The notes beneath the pieces were generated by a model that saw only the letters and a list, made by a program, of their open reading frames with translations, was not told the DNA's origin and searched no databases. Below are positions 9,326-17,675 of a stretch of 36,568 nt of DNA, piece by piece. Source of the DNA: Candidatus Gastranaerophilales bacterium. Lineage in GTDB: Bacteria; Cyanobacteriota; Vampirovibrionia; Gastranaerophilales; Gastranaerophilaceae. Position numbers and translations under genes: made by a program. The stretch covers positions 1 through 36,568 of the forward strand of contig CALUWB010000016.1 of the NCBI GenBank assembly GCA_944324375.1, in the 5' to 3' direction. The first letter of the stretch is position 1. Each line of letters begins with the position of its first letter.

Positions 9326-10183
9326 ATGAATACAATCAATCAAATTAAATTATTAAATGATAGACAAATAAATTTACAAAATAAATATGTTGGGAAGCAA
9401 GTTTATTATAAAAATATTACAAACAATAATGAATTAGTAAGCAAAAATAATAATGTAAGTTTTTGTGGTACGAAGAAAAAATTAGTATATAGAGATGATC
9501 CTTTTAATTTAGAAAATTATGGTGCATTATGGTATGCAACTGAAGAGGATAAAAAATCTTTATCTACAGTTATTGATAATATTCATCCTGAAGATATAGA
9601 AAAGTTAGTAAAAAAAGATTCATCCTTATTAATGCTAAAACAGGATTTTCAAGCAACTAATAATGGTATTAATAATGCTTATATTGCTTTTAATAATATA
9701 TTGAATAAATTTAGTAATGTTTCAAATCAAGAATTGCATATTTTGAAGAATAATTTATCTTGTGAATCTGAACAATTTAGGCCTGGTCTTTGGGGAGCTT
9801 CGCAAATTATGACTAGATTAAGTAATGGGATAAATATATATTCTTTACCAAATAATACTGCTGATTCTCTTGAAAACTTAAGAACTGATCATGAACTTAT
9901 TGTATCAACATTTGCTCCTTCTGTTACTAATTTGCATAATGTATATGATATTAAACTAAATTCAATTAAAGAAGTAGTTCCTTCTATTGCATCTGTTGTA
10001 AATAAACATAAAGAAATCGAAAATAAAACATTTGACACTTTATACCAGAAAGTTGATAGCAATTATAAATTTTTCAATAAAATGGATGATGATTTGTGTT
10101 CTCATTATGAAAAAATTTTAACAGATAAACTGGTAGGTAAAGGTGTTGGTAGAATGATTTTAAAACTATTAACAAATATATGA
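9326..10183 (+). CDS. Orphan helical protein with N-terminal F motif
   Basis: The 285-residue protein is not recognised. An Asn/Lys-rich N terminus of about 45 residues leads to the motif VSFCGTKKK (44-52), then a mostly helical body with no membrane segment, no signal peptide and no catalytic signature that I can see. Two Cys (C46 and one in the NLSCESEQF stretch) are present. The start has a weak GGTG ribosome binding site 6 nt upstream. Its stop overlaps the next start by 4 nt, so its product is made coupled to the putative metallopeptidase and may act with it. Confidence 0.72.
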   Translation: MNTINQIKLLNDRQINLQNKYVGKQVYYKNITNNNELVSKNNNVSFCGTKKKLVYRDDPFNLENYGALWYATEEDKKSLSTVIDNIHPEDIEKLVKKDSSLLMLKQDFQATNNGINNAYIAFNNILNKFSNVSNQELHILKNNLSCESEQFRPGLWGASQIMTRLSNGINIYSLPNNTADSLENLRTDHELIVSTFAPSVTNLHNVYDIKLNSIKEVVPSIASVVNKHKEIENKTFDTLYQKVDSNYKFFNKMDDDLCSHYEKILTDKLVGKGVGRMILKLLTNI

Positions 10184-11019
10184 TGATTAATTATATAAAT
10201 AAAACAAGTAATAGAAATAGATATAATCCTACTTTTAAATCAGGGTTAACCAAAGATATGTTGTATCAAATACCTGATAATAATGTTTACATTAACAAAT
10301 ATTTCAAAAAAAATAATATTAATGTTGATTTTAAAAATAATAATGCGATTGCATATTGTTGTTTTCAATCATTAGAATATATAAAATTGTTGAATAAAAA
10401 GTTAGGTTCAAATTTCGGTTTACCTAATCAGATAATTGTAGAAGATTTTAATAAATTAAAAGGAAATTTAAATGATTCTTGGGGAATATGCAATCTTTTA
10501 CCTACGAAGTTATATAAAAATTCTGATAAAATTGTACCAGAACGTACAGTTATGTTTAATTCAAATTTAATGTGCTATAAGGATAAAAGTTTACTAGAAT
10601 ATATGAATGATGTTGCAGAATTTCAAAAACAAGAGAATATAGAAAGTTCAAGTCATTTTTTGATAAAATTCATGCATGAATTTGCGCATTCAATACATGA
10701 AGAAAATTTGCAACGAAAATATTCTTCGTTAAAAGTCGTTAAAATAATTAAAGATTTTCTGAATCCAGATAATATAAGAAATTTCCAATCTCAATTTTCA
10801 AATGGTATAAGTCAAAAAATATGTAAATATGCAGCTGTCAATCCTTTTGAAACAGTTGCTTGTGATTTGTCAAAAAAAATCTTGAATCCAAGTGAAGAGA
10901 AATTTGATGTATATATGAAGGAAAACATTTTCCAAAAGATATTCAAAGAAAAAGATAAACATAATGAAAATAAAATTGATACTCTAATAAAAAATACATG
11001 GAATGGCAAAATGTTTTAA
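10180..11019 (+). CDS. Putative gluzincin-type zinc metallopeptidase
   Basis: The 279-residue protein contains HEFAH (H166, E167, H170), a zinc-binding HExxH on a helix, in the context FLIKFMHEFAHSIHEENL. About 54 residues later NPFETVACDL offers E224 as the third zinc ligand in the ExxA arrangement of gluzincins such as the lethal-factor type. This makes a peptidase likely but the family is not identified. The N terminus has YNPTFKSG (15-22), matching the F motif of its neighbours, and no signal peptide. The ATG overlaps the upstream stop by 4 nt. Possible roles are processing of the co-encoded orphans or acting as an exported effector; both are inference. Confidence 0.75.
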   Translation: MMINYINKTSNRNRYNPTFKSGLTKDMLYQIPDNNVYINKYFKKNNINVDFKNNNAIAYCCFQSLEYIKLLNKKLGSNFGLPNQIIVEDFNKLKGNLNDSWGICNLLPTKLYKNSDKIVPERTVMFNSNLMCYKDKSLLEYMNDVAEFQKQENIESSSHFLIKFMHEFAHSIHEENLQRKYSSLKVVKIIKDFLNPDNIRNFQSQFSNGISQKICKYAAVNPFETVACDLSKKILNPSEEKFDVYMKENIFQKIFKEKDKHNENKIDTLIKNTWNGKMF

Positions 11020-11032
11020 TTTGTAACAAATT
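11018..11032. promoter_or_regulatory. Palindrome with TTTGTAACAAA core
   Basis: A 15-bp perfect inverted repeat, AATTTGT-A-ACAAATT, starts at the end of the metallopeptidase gene and lies 58 nt before the next ATG. It matches one half of the larger palindromes at 22262-22281 and 26084-26101. Confidence 0.35.
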
Positions 11033-11089
11033 TTATATAAATTATCAAATTATTAAATTTAAGGTTATTATATATTTGTGTGAGGTTGT

Positions 11090-11632
11090 ATGAATACTAT
11101 TACAAATCATTATATATATTTTAAAGCAAATCCTAAAACTGGGCTTAAAATTGCTGAGGAAGCTAATAATATTAAAAATTATCAAGGTGTAAAATATTCT
11201 GCAAATTTAGTGAAACAATATGCAAAAGATAATGCTTGGGAATTTTTAAGTGTTCCGTTTTGTCCGTATCTTTGGGGGGTAAAAGGGAAAAAGCGTAACG
11301 AAAATTCTTTACATCCTTTAGCATCTCTAGGAGCAGGAGCTATCTTGGCAACATTACCTTGTTTTGAAAATATAAGAAATATAAATAAGCTTAATCCCAA
11401 ATTGAAAAATACAAGTTTTTCTCAAAAAAGAACATTTATAAATGATTTTAATGATTCAAAATCTTTTAATCTAAAAAGGTCTACTATTTCAAGGCTATTA
11501 AAAAGCAAACGAAAAAGTGTTTTAAAAGATGCTACTGCTAAATTTGCTATTGGTGCAGTTGTATTGGGGGCAGCCTGTCTAGCGACAGAAGCTCTTTGTA
11601 ATATTTTCTGGAAAAAGGATAAAAAATCCTAA
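11090..11632 (+). CDS. Orphan membrane protein with N-terminal F motif
   Basis: The 180-residue protein is not recognised. It begins with YIYFKANPKTG (8-18), the F motif of this cluster. Two hydrophobic, Gly/Ala-rich stretches follow: about 76-92 (PLASLGAGAILATLPCF) and about 150-170 (FAIGAVVLGAACLATEAL), either side of a strongly basic region (KSKRKSVLKD). It is therefore likely to be membrane-associated, with basic loops. A GAGG site lies 6 nt before the ATG. It may share the transcript of the three orphans upstream or use its own promoter near the palindrome. Its TAA overlaps the TAG of the convergent gene. Confidence 0.7.
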   Translation: MNTITNHYIYFKANPKTGLKIAEEANNIKNYQGVKYSANLVKQYAKDNAWEFLSVPFCPYLWGVKGKKRNENSLHPLASLGAGAILATLPCFENIRNINKLNPKLKNTSFSQKRTFINDFNDSKSFNLKRSTISRLLKSKRKSVLKDATAKFAIGAVVLGAACLATEALCNIFWKKDKKS

Positions 11633-11994
11633 GCCGCGATACCAAGCATATATTTATTTAGTTCGCCAAGTTGAGTAGCACCTGTTTTTTGCTCAACGGC
11701 TTGTGCCATGTCTTGTTGATTATTTTGTCCAATAGCTTGAACTGGTTGAATATTATCAACCGTTTGTTGGTTCATCATTGCACTAAATGGAGTCTCTGCG
11801 TTTTGAATTCTTTGTTCTGTGCTAGGTCCTAGAGTTTGTTTAAGTTTTTGGTATTCTGCAATCTGAAGATTTTGTCTGTCTGTTGATAATCTTCCTGTTG
11901 CTCCAACACCTAGTGATTGAAGATTTTTGATAACTTCAAGAGATTCTCTATTGTAATATGTATTGTTATTTATTGGTTTAATATAAAAATACAT
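11629..11994 (-). CDS. Orphan Gln-rich small protein
   Basis: The 121-residue protein is not recognised. It starts MYFYIKPINNNTYYN and continues as a Gln/Asn-rich soluble polypeptide with no signal peptide or membrane segment. Helical, heptad-like stretches (about 20-60) suggest a small helical or coiled-coil protein. An AGGAG site lies 7 nt before the ATG. The stop overlaps that of the convergent membrane protein in a CTAA. Upstream is a 210-nt divergent region shared with the paralogue pair. Confidence 0.68.
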   Translation of the reverse strand: MYFYIKPINNNTYYNRESLEVIKNLQSLGVGATGRLSTDRQNLQIAEYQKLKQTLGPSTEQRIQNAETPFSAMMNQQTVDNIQPVQAIGQNNQQDMAQAVEQKTGATQLGELNKYMLGIAA

Positions 11995-12204
11995 ACTGTT
12001 CTCCTAACACTTCTATACTATTATGTTCCCATTTAATAACTTTTTTTAACGTTTTTCAAGGTATTTTGCGATATTTTTTACAATAGTTTACATATTATTT
12101 ATATATTACATAAATAAAATTGGAAACATAATGTAATAAAATTGTTATTTTTAGCAATTAATATTTTTGTTTTGTTTTAAAGCAACTGTGAAAGGAGCTT
12201 GGCT
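11995..12204. promoter_or_regulatory. Divergent regulatory region with repeated TTTACA and TGTAA sites
   Basis: Two TTTACA sites in direct orientation start 10 nt apart (12077, 12087). ATTACAT (12105-12111) and ATGTAAT (12131-12137) form an inverted repeat. The latter begins a degenerate TGTAA-N8-TTAtt (12132-12149) resembling the palindromes at 22262 and 26084. The minus-strand sequence ACCTTGAAAAAC (12051-12062) also occurs upstream of the gene at 33067. The 12205 ribosome binding site AAAGGAG is at 12191-12197. Confidence 0.4.
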
Positions 12205-12615
12205 ATGGTAGAAGGAATAAATAATTTTAATTTAGCATCAAGTTCAAAATTTAAAGATAAAGACACAGATGATGTTCCTCCTATAGTTTTATATAATAGA
12301 AGACCAAAACAATTTGTTATGGTCTCTCCAAATGATGGTTTTGATAAACAAACTCCTGAAGATAAACCACTTATGTTAAATGTAAATGATAAATTTGTTT
12401 TATCATCAGATGAGAATGGAGAACCAAAACAGTTATTGGGAAATTCTTATGGTAATATAGGTGCCAAGTTTAATCCTAAAGCTGTAAAAAACTTTGGAGA
12501 AGAAGCTTTAAAATGGGGTAAAAGAATTTGGGCTGGATTAGAAATATATGATACTTTAGATGGTTATAGAGAAAGATTTACAAAAGATAAAGGTAAAGAT
12601 ATTGATATTGAATAA
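12205..12615 (+). CDS. Orphan protein, first of a tandem paralogue pair
   Basis: The 136-residue protein begins MVEGINNFNLASSS and is clearly related to the next gene: shared blocks are GINNFNLAS, VPPIVLYNR-P-QF and the N-D-FV segments. A TTG six bases earlier would also open the frame, but the AAAGGAG site at 7 nt spacing and the paralogue's start both favour ATG 12205. The N-terminal half is polar with Pro-rich blocks; the C-terminal half (about 95-136) is a basic amphipathic helix region. There is no signal peptide, membrane segment or known domain. It has its own terminator. Confidence 0.72.
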   Translation: MVEGINNFNLASSSKFKDKDTDDVPPIVLYNRRPKQFVMVSPNDGFDKQTPEDKPLMLNVNDKFVLSSDENGEPKQLLGNSYGNIGAKFNPKAVKNFGEEALKWGKRIWAGLEIYDTLDGYRERFTKDKGKDIDIE

Positions 12616-12620
12616 CAAAT

Positions 12621-12650
12621 AAAAGCTAGATTTTATAATCTAGCTTTTTT
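12621..12650 (+). terminator. Rho-independent terminator
   Basis: A perfect 12-bp stem (12621-12632 with 12637-12648, AAAAGCTAGATT arm) has a TTAT loop and a T-run. It separates the two paralogues, so each is its own transcription unit. Confidence 0.85.
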
Positions 12651-12687
12651 AATAATATTTCGTAATAAATACTAAATTTTAGTCAAT

Positions 12688-12714
12688 TCTTTATATAAAA
12701 AACTCTTTATATAA
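12688..12714. repeat. Direct repeat of TCTTTATATAA upstream of second paralogue
   Basis: Two copies of the 11-mer TCTTTATATAA start 16 nt apart (12688, 12704), ending 17 nt before the ATG at 12732. They may be overlapping -10 elements or a regulator site. The low sequence complexity limits the weight of the match. Confidence 0.35.
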
Positions 12715-12731
12715 GAGTAAGGAGATTAGTT

Positions 12732-13079
12732 ATGGTAGATGGTATCAATAATTTTAATTTAGCTTCGTATTCTAGGAATGTGGATAAAACTAATAATGTT
12801 CCACCAATTGTTTTGTATAATAGACAGCCTGTTCAATTTGCATTAGCAAGTCAAGATGATAGATTTGAAAGAGCTCCTCAACAAGAACAGAGACCAATTA
12901 TGATTGATCCTAATGATAGATTTGTAAAAAGGATAGATAATGAAAAACAAGATGAACAAATGTTAGGAGCTAATAATTTAAAAGCATTTATTAAACCAAG
13001 CCAAATTGATGAAGGTTTAAAAATTATCAAAAACATATATGATGGTTATGAAACTGTAGAAAAATTTAAGAATATTTAA
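12732..13079 (+). CDS. Orphan protein, second of a tandem paralogue pair
   Basis: The 115-residue protein begins MVDGINNFNLASYSR and shares its N-terminal 65 residues with the upstream paralogue: VPPIVLYNRQPVQF, then PIMIDPNDRFV. The C-terminal part (KAFIKPSQIDEGLKIIKNIYDGYETVEKF) has diverged but keeps the pattern of a short helix ending in a YDGYE motif like YDTLDGYRE in its partner. An AAGGAG site lies 9 nt before the ATG. It has its own terminator and no recognised domain. The conserved N-terminal half suggests the function or tag lies there. Confidence 0.72.
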   Translation: MVDGINNFNLASYSRNVDKTNNVPPIVLYNRQPVQFALASQDDRFERAPQQEQRPIMIDPNDRFVKRIDNEKQDEQMLGANNLKAFIKPSQIDEGLKIIKNIYDGYETVEKFKNI

Positions 13080-13080
13080 T

Positions 13081-13112
13081 AAAAAAGCCGGATTTTCAAA
13101 TCCGGCTTTTTT
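13081..13112. terminator. Bidirectional terminator between paralogue and leuS
   Basis: The AAAAAAGCCGGATTT arm pairs with AAATCCGGCTTTTTT, giving T-runs on both strands. It serves the plus-strand orphan and the convergent leuS. Confidence 0.88.
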
Positions 13113-13116
13113 ATAT

Positions 13117-15603
13117 TTATTTAACAACGATGTTGACTAGTTTTTTCGGAACAACAATTGTTTTAACAATTGTTTTGCCTTCTATTAAGTCTTTAATCTT
13201 TTGGCTTGATAGAGCAATTGATTTCAATTCATCATCATTTACCCCTGCATCAGCTTCTATTTTGTCTTTTACTTTCCCGTTGATTTGAACAACTAAAGTA
13301 ATTGAGCTTGCCTTTGCTAAGTTTTCATCATATTCACACCATTTTTCATCGTGTATAGATGTTTTAGAGCCCAATTCTTTCCATATTTCATCTGCCATAA
13401 ATACTGTTACTGGAGACATAAGTTTGATTAATGATGTTGTAGCAAAGCTGAATACTGCTTTATCTTCATCATTTAATTCAGATTTATTATTTCTCCAATC
13501 GTATATAGCATTAGTTAGTTCTCTGTATCTTGAAATAACTGTATTGAATTGGAAATCGTTTGCAATATCGTTAGATACTGATTTGATTGCCATATGAACT
13601 ATTCTTACTAAATCATCATTTTCTTTAGATAATTTTTCAGGTAGTTTGTAATCAAGTGAAATATATTCTTGGTTGTTTGAGAATAGTTTCCAAACTCTGT
13701 TCAAGAATTTATAACAACCTTCTACGCCTGCATCAGACCAGTCAAAATCTCTTGCTGGTGGAGAGTCTGAAAGAATAAATAATCTTGCAGTATCAGCACC
13801 ATAATTTTCAAATATTTCATCAGGATCAACTGTATTTCCTTTAGATTTAGACATTTTAGAACCATCTTTAAGAACCATACCTTGAGTAAGTAGGTTACTA
13901 AATGGTTCATCAAAATCTAATAGTCCTAAATCTCTAAGAGCTTTAGTAAAGAATCTTGAATATAGTAAGTGAAGAATAGCATGTTCTATACCACCTACAT
14001 ATTGGTCAACTGGTAACCATTTATTTACTAATTCTTTAGAGAATGGTAAGTCTTTGTTATGTGGATCAGCATATCTTAGATAGTACCAGCTAGAGCATAC
14101 GAATGTATCCATTGTATCAGTTTCTCTAACTGCGTGACCTCCACATACAGGACATACAGTATCTTTGAATGTTGGAGATGTTGTAATAGGTGATTTACCA
14201 ACAACAGAGAAATCAACATCTTCTGGTAATCTTACAGGTAGTTGATCTTCCGGTACTGGTTGAATACCACATTTGTCACAATATACAACAGGAATTGGTG
14301 CTCCCCAATATCTTTGACGAGAGATTAGCCAATCACGAAGTCTATATTGAGTTTTGAATTCTCCATATCCATTATCTACTGCTTTTTGTGTAATTGCTTT
14401 TTTAGCTTCTGTGTTTTTCATTCCGTTAAATTCATTTGAATTTACAAGAATACCTTCATCTGTGTATGCAGCTTCAGAACAATCACTTGGATTTTCTGGA
14501 TTTTGAATAACCACCTTCATTGGAAGATTATATTTTTTAGCAAAATCATAATCTCTTGTATCGTGAGTAGGAACAGCCATTACAGCACCTGTTCCGTATT
14601 CAACAAGAGCATAATCAGCAGTCCATAGTGGGAATGTCTCTCCTGTGAATGGGTTAATACAATGAGTTCCTAATGGAACACCTGTTTTAACTCGATCTGT
14701 TGATAAACGTTCAATTTCAGTTAATCTACGAGCATTTGCTCTATATTCTTCAACTGCTTGTTTGTTTTCTTCTGTTGTTAATTTTTCAATATCTTTGTAT
14801 TCAGGAGCTACAACTAGATATGTAATACCGTGAACTGTGTCAGGTCTTGTTGTATAAACAGGGATTTCCATATCTTCACCTGATGGGGCATCAATTACTT
14901 TAAATTTTAAAATTGCACCTTCAGATTTTCCAATCCAGTTAGATTGCATTGTTTTAACGTTATCTCCCCAACCTGTTAATTTGTCTAAATCTTTTAAAAG
15001 ATCTTCAGCATATTCAGTAATTTTGAAGAACCATTGAGAAAGATATTTCTTTTCAACAACGCTATCACATCTCCAACATTTACCGTCAATAACTTGTTCG
15101 TTTGCTAAAACTGTTCCACATTTTTCGCACCAGTTTACAGCAGCTTCTTTTTTATATGCAAGTCCTTTTTTATATAATTGTAAGAATATCCATTGAGTCC
15201 ATCTGTAGTAATCTTCTTTACAAGTAGTTACTTCTCTGTCCCAATCGTATGATATTCCAAGCCTTTTCAATTGACCTGTCATATAGGCTATATTTTCATC
15301 AGTCCAAACAGCAGGATTTGCTCCGTGTTGCATCGCTGCGTTTTCTGCAGGCAGACCAAAACTATCCCAACCTATTGGATGAAGTACATTAAATCCGTTT
15401 AGTTTTTTGTATCTTGCAATAACGTCTGTTATTGTATAGTTTCTAACATGTCCCATGTGTAGTTTCCCTGATGGATATGGGAACATTGATAGTGCAAAGT
15501 ATTTAGGTTTATCTACATCATCATAAGTTTTGAAAACATCGTTTTCTTCATAATACTTTTGCCATCTTTTTTCTAATTCTTGAGGAAAATAATTTTCGTT
15601 CAT
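13117..15603 (-). CDS. leuS: Leucyl-tRNA synthetase
   Basis: The 828-residue class I synthetase charges tRNA-Leu in the cytosol. The HIGH motif appears as HMGH (49-52) in FPYPSGKLHMGHVRNY, and KMSKS near residue 580 in DGSKMSKSKGNTVDPDE. A zinc-like Cys set (CEKCG and CWRC near 157-180), the CP1 editing domain with its TRPDT and GTGAVM motifs, and a second Cys pair set (CDKCG, CPVCGG) are all visible; the C-terminal anticodon-binding domain ends VVPKKLVNIVVK. Length is normal for bacterial LeuRS. A GGGAG site precedes the ATG. It is transcribed alone, between two terminators. Confidence 0.97.
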   Translation of the reverse strand: MNENYFPQELEKRWQKYYEENDVFKTYDDVDKPKYFALSMFPYPSGKLHMGHVRNYTITDVIARYKKLNGFNVLHPIGWDSFGLPAENAAMQHGANPAVWTDENIAYMTGQLKRLGISYDWDREVTTCKEDYYRWTQWIFLQLYKKGLAYKKEAAVNWCEKCGTVLANEQVIDGKCWRCDSVVEKKYLSQWFFKITEYAEDLLKDLDKLTGWGDNVKTMQSNWIGKSEGAILKFKVIDAPSGEDMEIPVYTTRPDTVHGITYLVVAPEYKDIEKLTTEENKQAVEEYRANARRLTEIERLSTDRVKTGVPLGTHCINPFTGETFPLWTADYALVEYGTGAVMAVPTHDTRDYDFAKKYNLPMKVVIQNPENPSDCSEAAYTDEGILVNSNEFNGMKNTEAKKAITQKAVDNGYGEFKTQYRLRDWLISRQRYWGAPIPVVYCDKCGIQPVPEDQLPVRLPEDVDFSVVGKSPITTSPTFKDTVCPVCGGHAVRETDTMDTFVCSSWYYLRYADPHNKDLPFSKELVNKWLPVDQYVGGIEHAILHLLYSRFFTKALRDLGLLDFDEPFSNLLTQGMVLKDGSKMSKSKGNTVDPDEIFENYGADTARLFILSDSPPARDFDWSDAGVEGCYKFLNRVWKLFSNNQEYISLDYKLPEKLSKENDDLVRIVHMAIKSVSNDIANDFQFNTVISRYRELTNAIYDWRNNKSELNDEDKAVFSFATTSLIKLMSPVTVFMADEIWKELGSKTSIHDEKWCEYDENLAKASSITLVVQINGKVKDKIEADAGVNDDELKSIALSSQKIKDLIEGKTIVKTIVVPKKLVNIVVK

Positions 15604-15681
15604 TTAAAAACTCCCTTGCTATATATGAAAATATTATATCACAAGGGCATCAAAACTATGAAAATGTAACTTTATTTAAAC

Positions 15682-15717
15682 AAAAACAGACTCCTAAAAT
15701 TTAGAAGTCTGTTTTTT
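15682..15717. terminator. Terminator downstream of pgi
   Basis: An inverted repeat with AAAAACAGACT and AGTCTGTTTTTT arms around CCTAAAATTTAGA has T-runs in both directions. It ends pgi (minus strand) and insulates the leuS promoter region. Confidence 0.85.
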
Positions 15718-15738
15718 GTGTTGTTATTTAAATTTCAA

Positions 15739-17037
15739 TTAAGAAATTCTTCCCGGGATAACAACTCCACCTTTAAGGTTCTTTTTGTAGAATTCAACGT
15801 GTGGTTGAAGAACACTATCAAGAACTTCTGGTAATTGTTTTCCAGTCATAACAGCTTGAACAATTTCTTGGTAAACTGTTGCGTATGCTCTTAATTGAGT
15901 TAGAGCACCTGCAGCTGCTGGAGTAAGTCCAAGAGCTGAAGTTTCAACATCTTCTCTGAAGAATGCTCCAGATACTTCATAAGATTTTGTTAAAGCTCCG
16001 ATATATGCTTCAGCGTTTTCTGAACATACACCTTTATCAGAAGGAACTGTTAAAGCGAAAACAAGTTTGTTTGCTGGGTTAAAGTGAGCTTCTGCAGAGT
16101 GGTGCATAGCATCAGGAACTTTTGCAACTTGTTTTAATGTATCTTTAACAGATTCGTTTTGCATTTGAGCATGCCAGTAAACTGTATTTTCAAACATAGA
16201 ACCCATATATTGGTGAACAGAAGCTTCAATACCGTTAAGTTTAGCATCTGCCCAGAAAATACCTTCTTTTAAAGCATCATTAGCTTCAAGGTCAGCAGTT
16301 AAAGAAAGAGTAGAGATTTCTTGAGCTGCGTTAAGCATAGAAATCATATCTTCTTTTTTCATACCTGCATAGATTAAAGTGAATAATGCGTGATCATCAA
16401 AAGCTGAGAATCTTCCACCTACATCATCGTGAATAAATAGGTCGCCAATCCAGTTTTGTTCAATAGAAGTTCTTCTTAATTCACTTTTTTCACTATTACC
16501 GTCAGTTACAGCGATGAAGTGTTTAGCAGCAGATTTTTTAGCTTCTTCTTCTGATTGACCTTGAGATTTATACGCATCAATAAGCATTTGTTGAACTCTT
16601 AAGAAACCATCTTTTGTTTCAAAAGTAGAACCTGATTTAGAAGCAATCATAAAGTTTGATGTTGTAACATCATGGTTTAATCTTGTTAAAAATCTTTCTA
16701 AACTTATAGAATCAACATCTGAATAGAATTCAACTTTATCGTGGCAAATGTTCAAACCGTTGATAGCTAACATATGTTCAACTGTGTGTTTAGATCCACC
16801 AATCCCCATAACACTAAGTTTAGTAGCATTAGTTTGTTTTTTGAAGTTTTCAACCATTTCATAAAGTTCATCTACTCTTTTTAATTGTTCTTGAGGTAGA
16901 TTAACCCAGTTTAAGAAATGACCTTGTTTGTTTGCACGTGAAGTGAATTCACTAACAAATTCAGATACTTTTGAAGAATATTTACTAAAATCAATACCTG
17001 AAAAAGTTGTTTTAATTTCTGACATTTTTGTTACCAT
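15739..17037 (-). CDS. pgi: Glucose-6-phosphate isomerase, divergent
   Basis: The 432-residue enzyme interconverts glucose 6-phosphate and fructose 6-phosphate in glycolysis. The two SIS domains show VMGIGGSKHTVEHM, SKSGSTFETKDGF, FIAVTDGNSEKS, DDVGGRFSAFDDHALF, and a final QPHVEFYKKNL matching the catalytic-lysine end of the family. Several usually constant residues differ and the EHMGSMFE-type central block is unusual, so it is a diverged member. The frame opens at 17073, but a GAGGG site 5 nt before ATG 17037 supports a start there; a third Met lies four codons further on. It may act on a related sugar phosphate, but glycolytic pgi is likeliest. Confidence 0.8.
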   Translation of the reverse strand: MVTKMSEIKTTFSGIDFSKYSSKVSEFVSEFTSRANKQGHFLNWVNLPQEQLKRVDELYEMVENFKKQTNATKLSVMGIGGSKHTVEHMLAINGLNICHDKVEFYSDVDSISLERFLTRLNHDVTTSNFMIASKSGSTFETKDGFLRVQQMLIDAYKSQGQSEEEAKKSAAKHFIAVTDGNSEKSELRRTSIEQNWIGDLFIHDDVGGRFSAFDDHALFTLIYAGMKKEDMISMLNAAQEISTLSLTADLEANDALKEGIFWADAKLNGIEASVHQYMGSMFENTVYWHAQMQNESVKDTLKQVAKVPDAMHHSAEAHFNPANKLVFALTVPSDKGVCSENAEAYIGALTKSYEVSGAFFREDVETSALGLTPAAAGALTQLRAYATVYQEIVQAVMTGKQLPEVLDSVLQPHVEFYKKNLKGGVVIPGRIS

Positions 17038-17074
17038 AATTCCCTCTTTTTCTTTAAAAGTTAACAATAGCATT

Positions 17075-17103
17075 TTAATATAAAAGTATTTTTATTTAAA
17101 CAA
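17075..17103 (-). promoter_or_regulatory. Candidate pgi promoter
   Basis: On the minus strand TTGTTT (17098-17103), a 17-nt spacer and TATTAA (17075-17080) lie about 38 nt before the ATG at 17037. The match to consensus is moderate. Confidence 0.35.
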
Positions 17104-17136
17104 GCAAAAAATAAATTTATAGTTTTTATAAAATAT

Positions 17137-17625
17137 ATGTCGATATTTGCAGATATAAAAAAATATAAATTAATAAAACAATGTTTGGAGTATATATGTT
17201 ATAGACACCCAAAGTCTAATCTTTATAATCTTTCAAGTAGAGATGGGAAGTTTGTAGGACGAATGGTTGCAATGCCTGAATATATTCCTGATGGAATGCT
17301 TTATAATCCTAAAAAATCAAATTATTATTCTCTCTATATAAAACGTTTGTTTATAGAACGAGATTTTCGAGGAAAAGGAGCAGGAAAAGCATTATTAAAT
17401 ATTGCAGCAAAAGATAGTTATAGAAGACAATGTGATGGAAATGTTCATTTAATCGCTCAAGCTTTAGAGGCAGGAGGAGCTCCTCCACAACCATTTTATA
17501 GAAAGTATGGGTTTGATTCTCAAAACAAAACTCATATGGAAGCTGTTGATGAATTTATTACAAATGGAACGCCATTGCCTAAATATAGATGGACAACACC
17601 AATGTATTTAGTAAAAAAGAAATAA
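17137..17625 (+). CDS. GNAT-family N-acetyltransferase
   Basis: The 162-residue protein has the acetyl-CoA binding signature of the GNAT fold in KRLFIERDFRGKGAGKALLNIA (about 69-90), where RGKGAGKAL is the Q/RxxGxG/A pyrophosphate loop. A conserved tail FYRKYGFDS matches motif B (Y-x-x-x-G-F). The substrate, small molecule or protein N terminus, is not predictable. No ribosome binding site precedes the ATG; a TATAAA lies 4 nt upstream, so this too may be near-leaderless. It is divergent from pgi, with the tRNA-Arg promoter immediately downstream of its stop. Confidence 0.82.
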   Translation: MSIFADIKKYKLIKQCLEYICYRHPKSNLYNLSSRDGKFVGRMVAMPEYIPDGMLYNPKKSNYYSLYIKRLFIERDFRGKGAGKALLNIAAKDSYRRQCDGNVHLIAQALEAGGAPPQPFYRKYGFDSQNKTHMEAVDEFITNGTPLPKYRWTTPMYLVKKK

Positions 17626-17628
17626 GCC

Positions 17629-17656
17629 TTGAAAAAAAATCTTTATTTGATAGTAT
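17629..17656 (+). promoter_or_regulatory. Promoter of the tRNA-Arg region
   Basis: TTGAAA (17629-17634), a 16-nt spacer and TAGTAT (17651-17656) preceded by TGA as an extended -10. The start would be near 17663, upstream of the tRNA 5' fragment, so the primary transcript would carry about 120 nt before the mature tRNA. Confidence 0.6.
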
Positions 17657-17675
17657 GGAGGGGTAAAAAGAATAT

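Noticed and set aside
12199-12204. TTG start for the first paralogue
   Set aside because: The AAAGGAG spacing and the paralogue's matching start favour ATG 12205.
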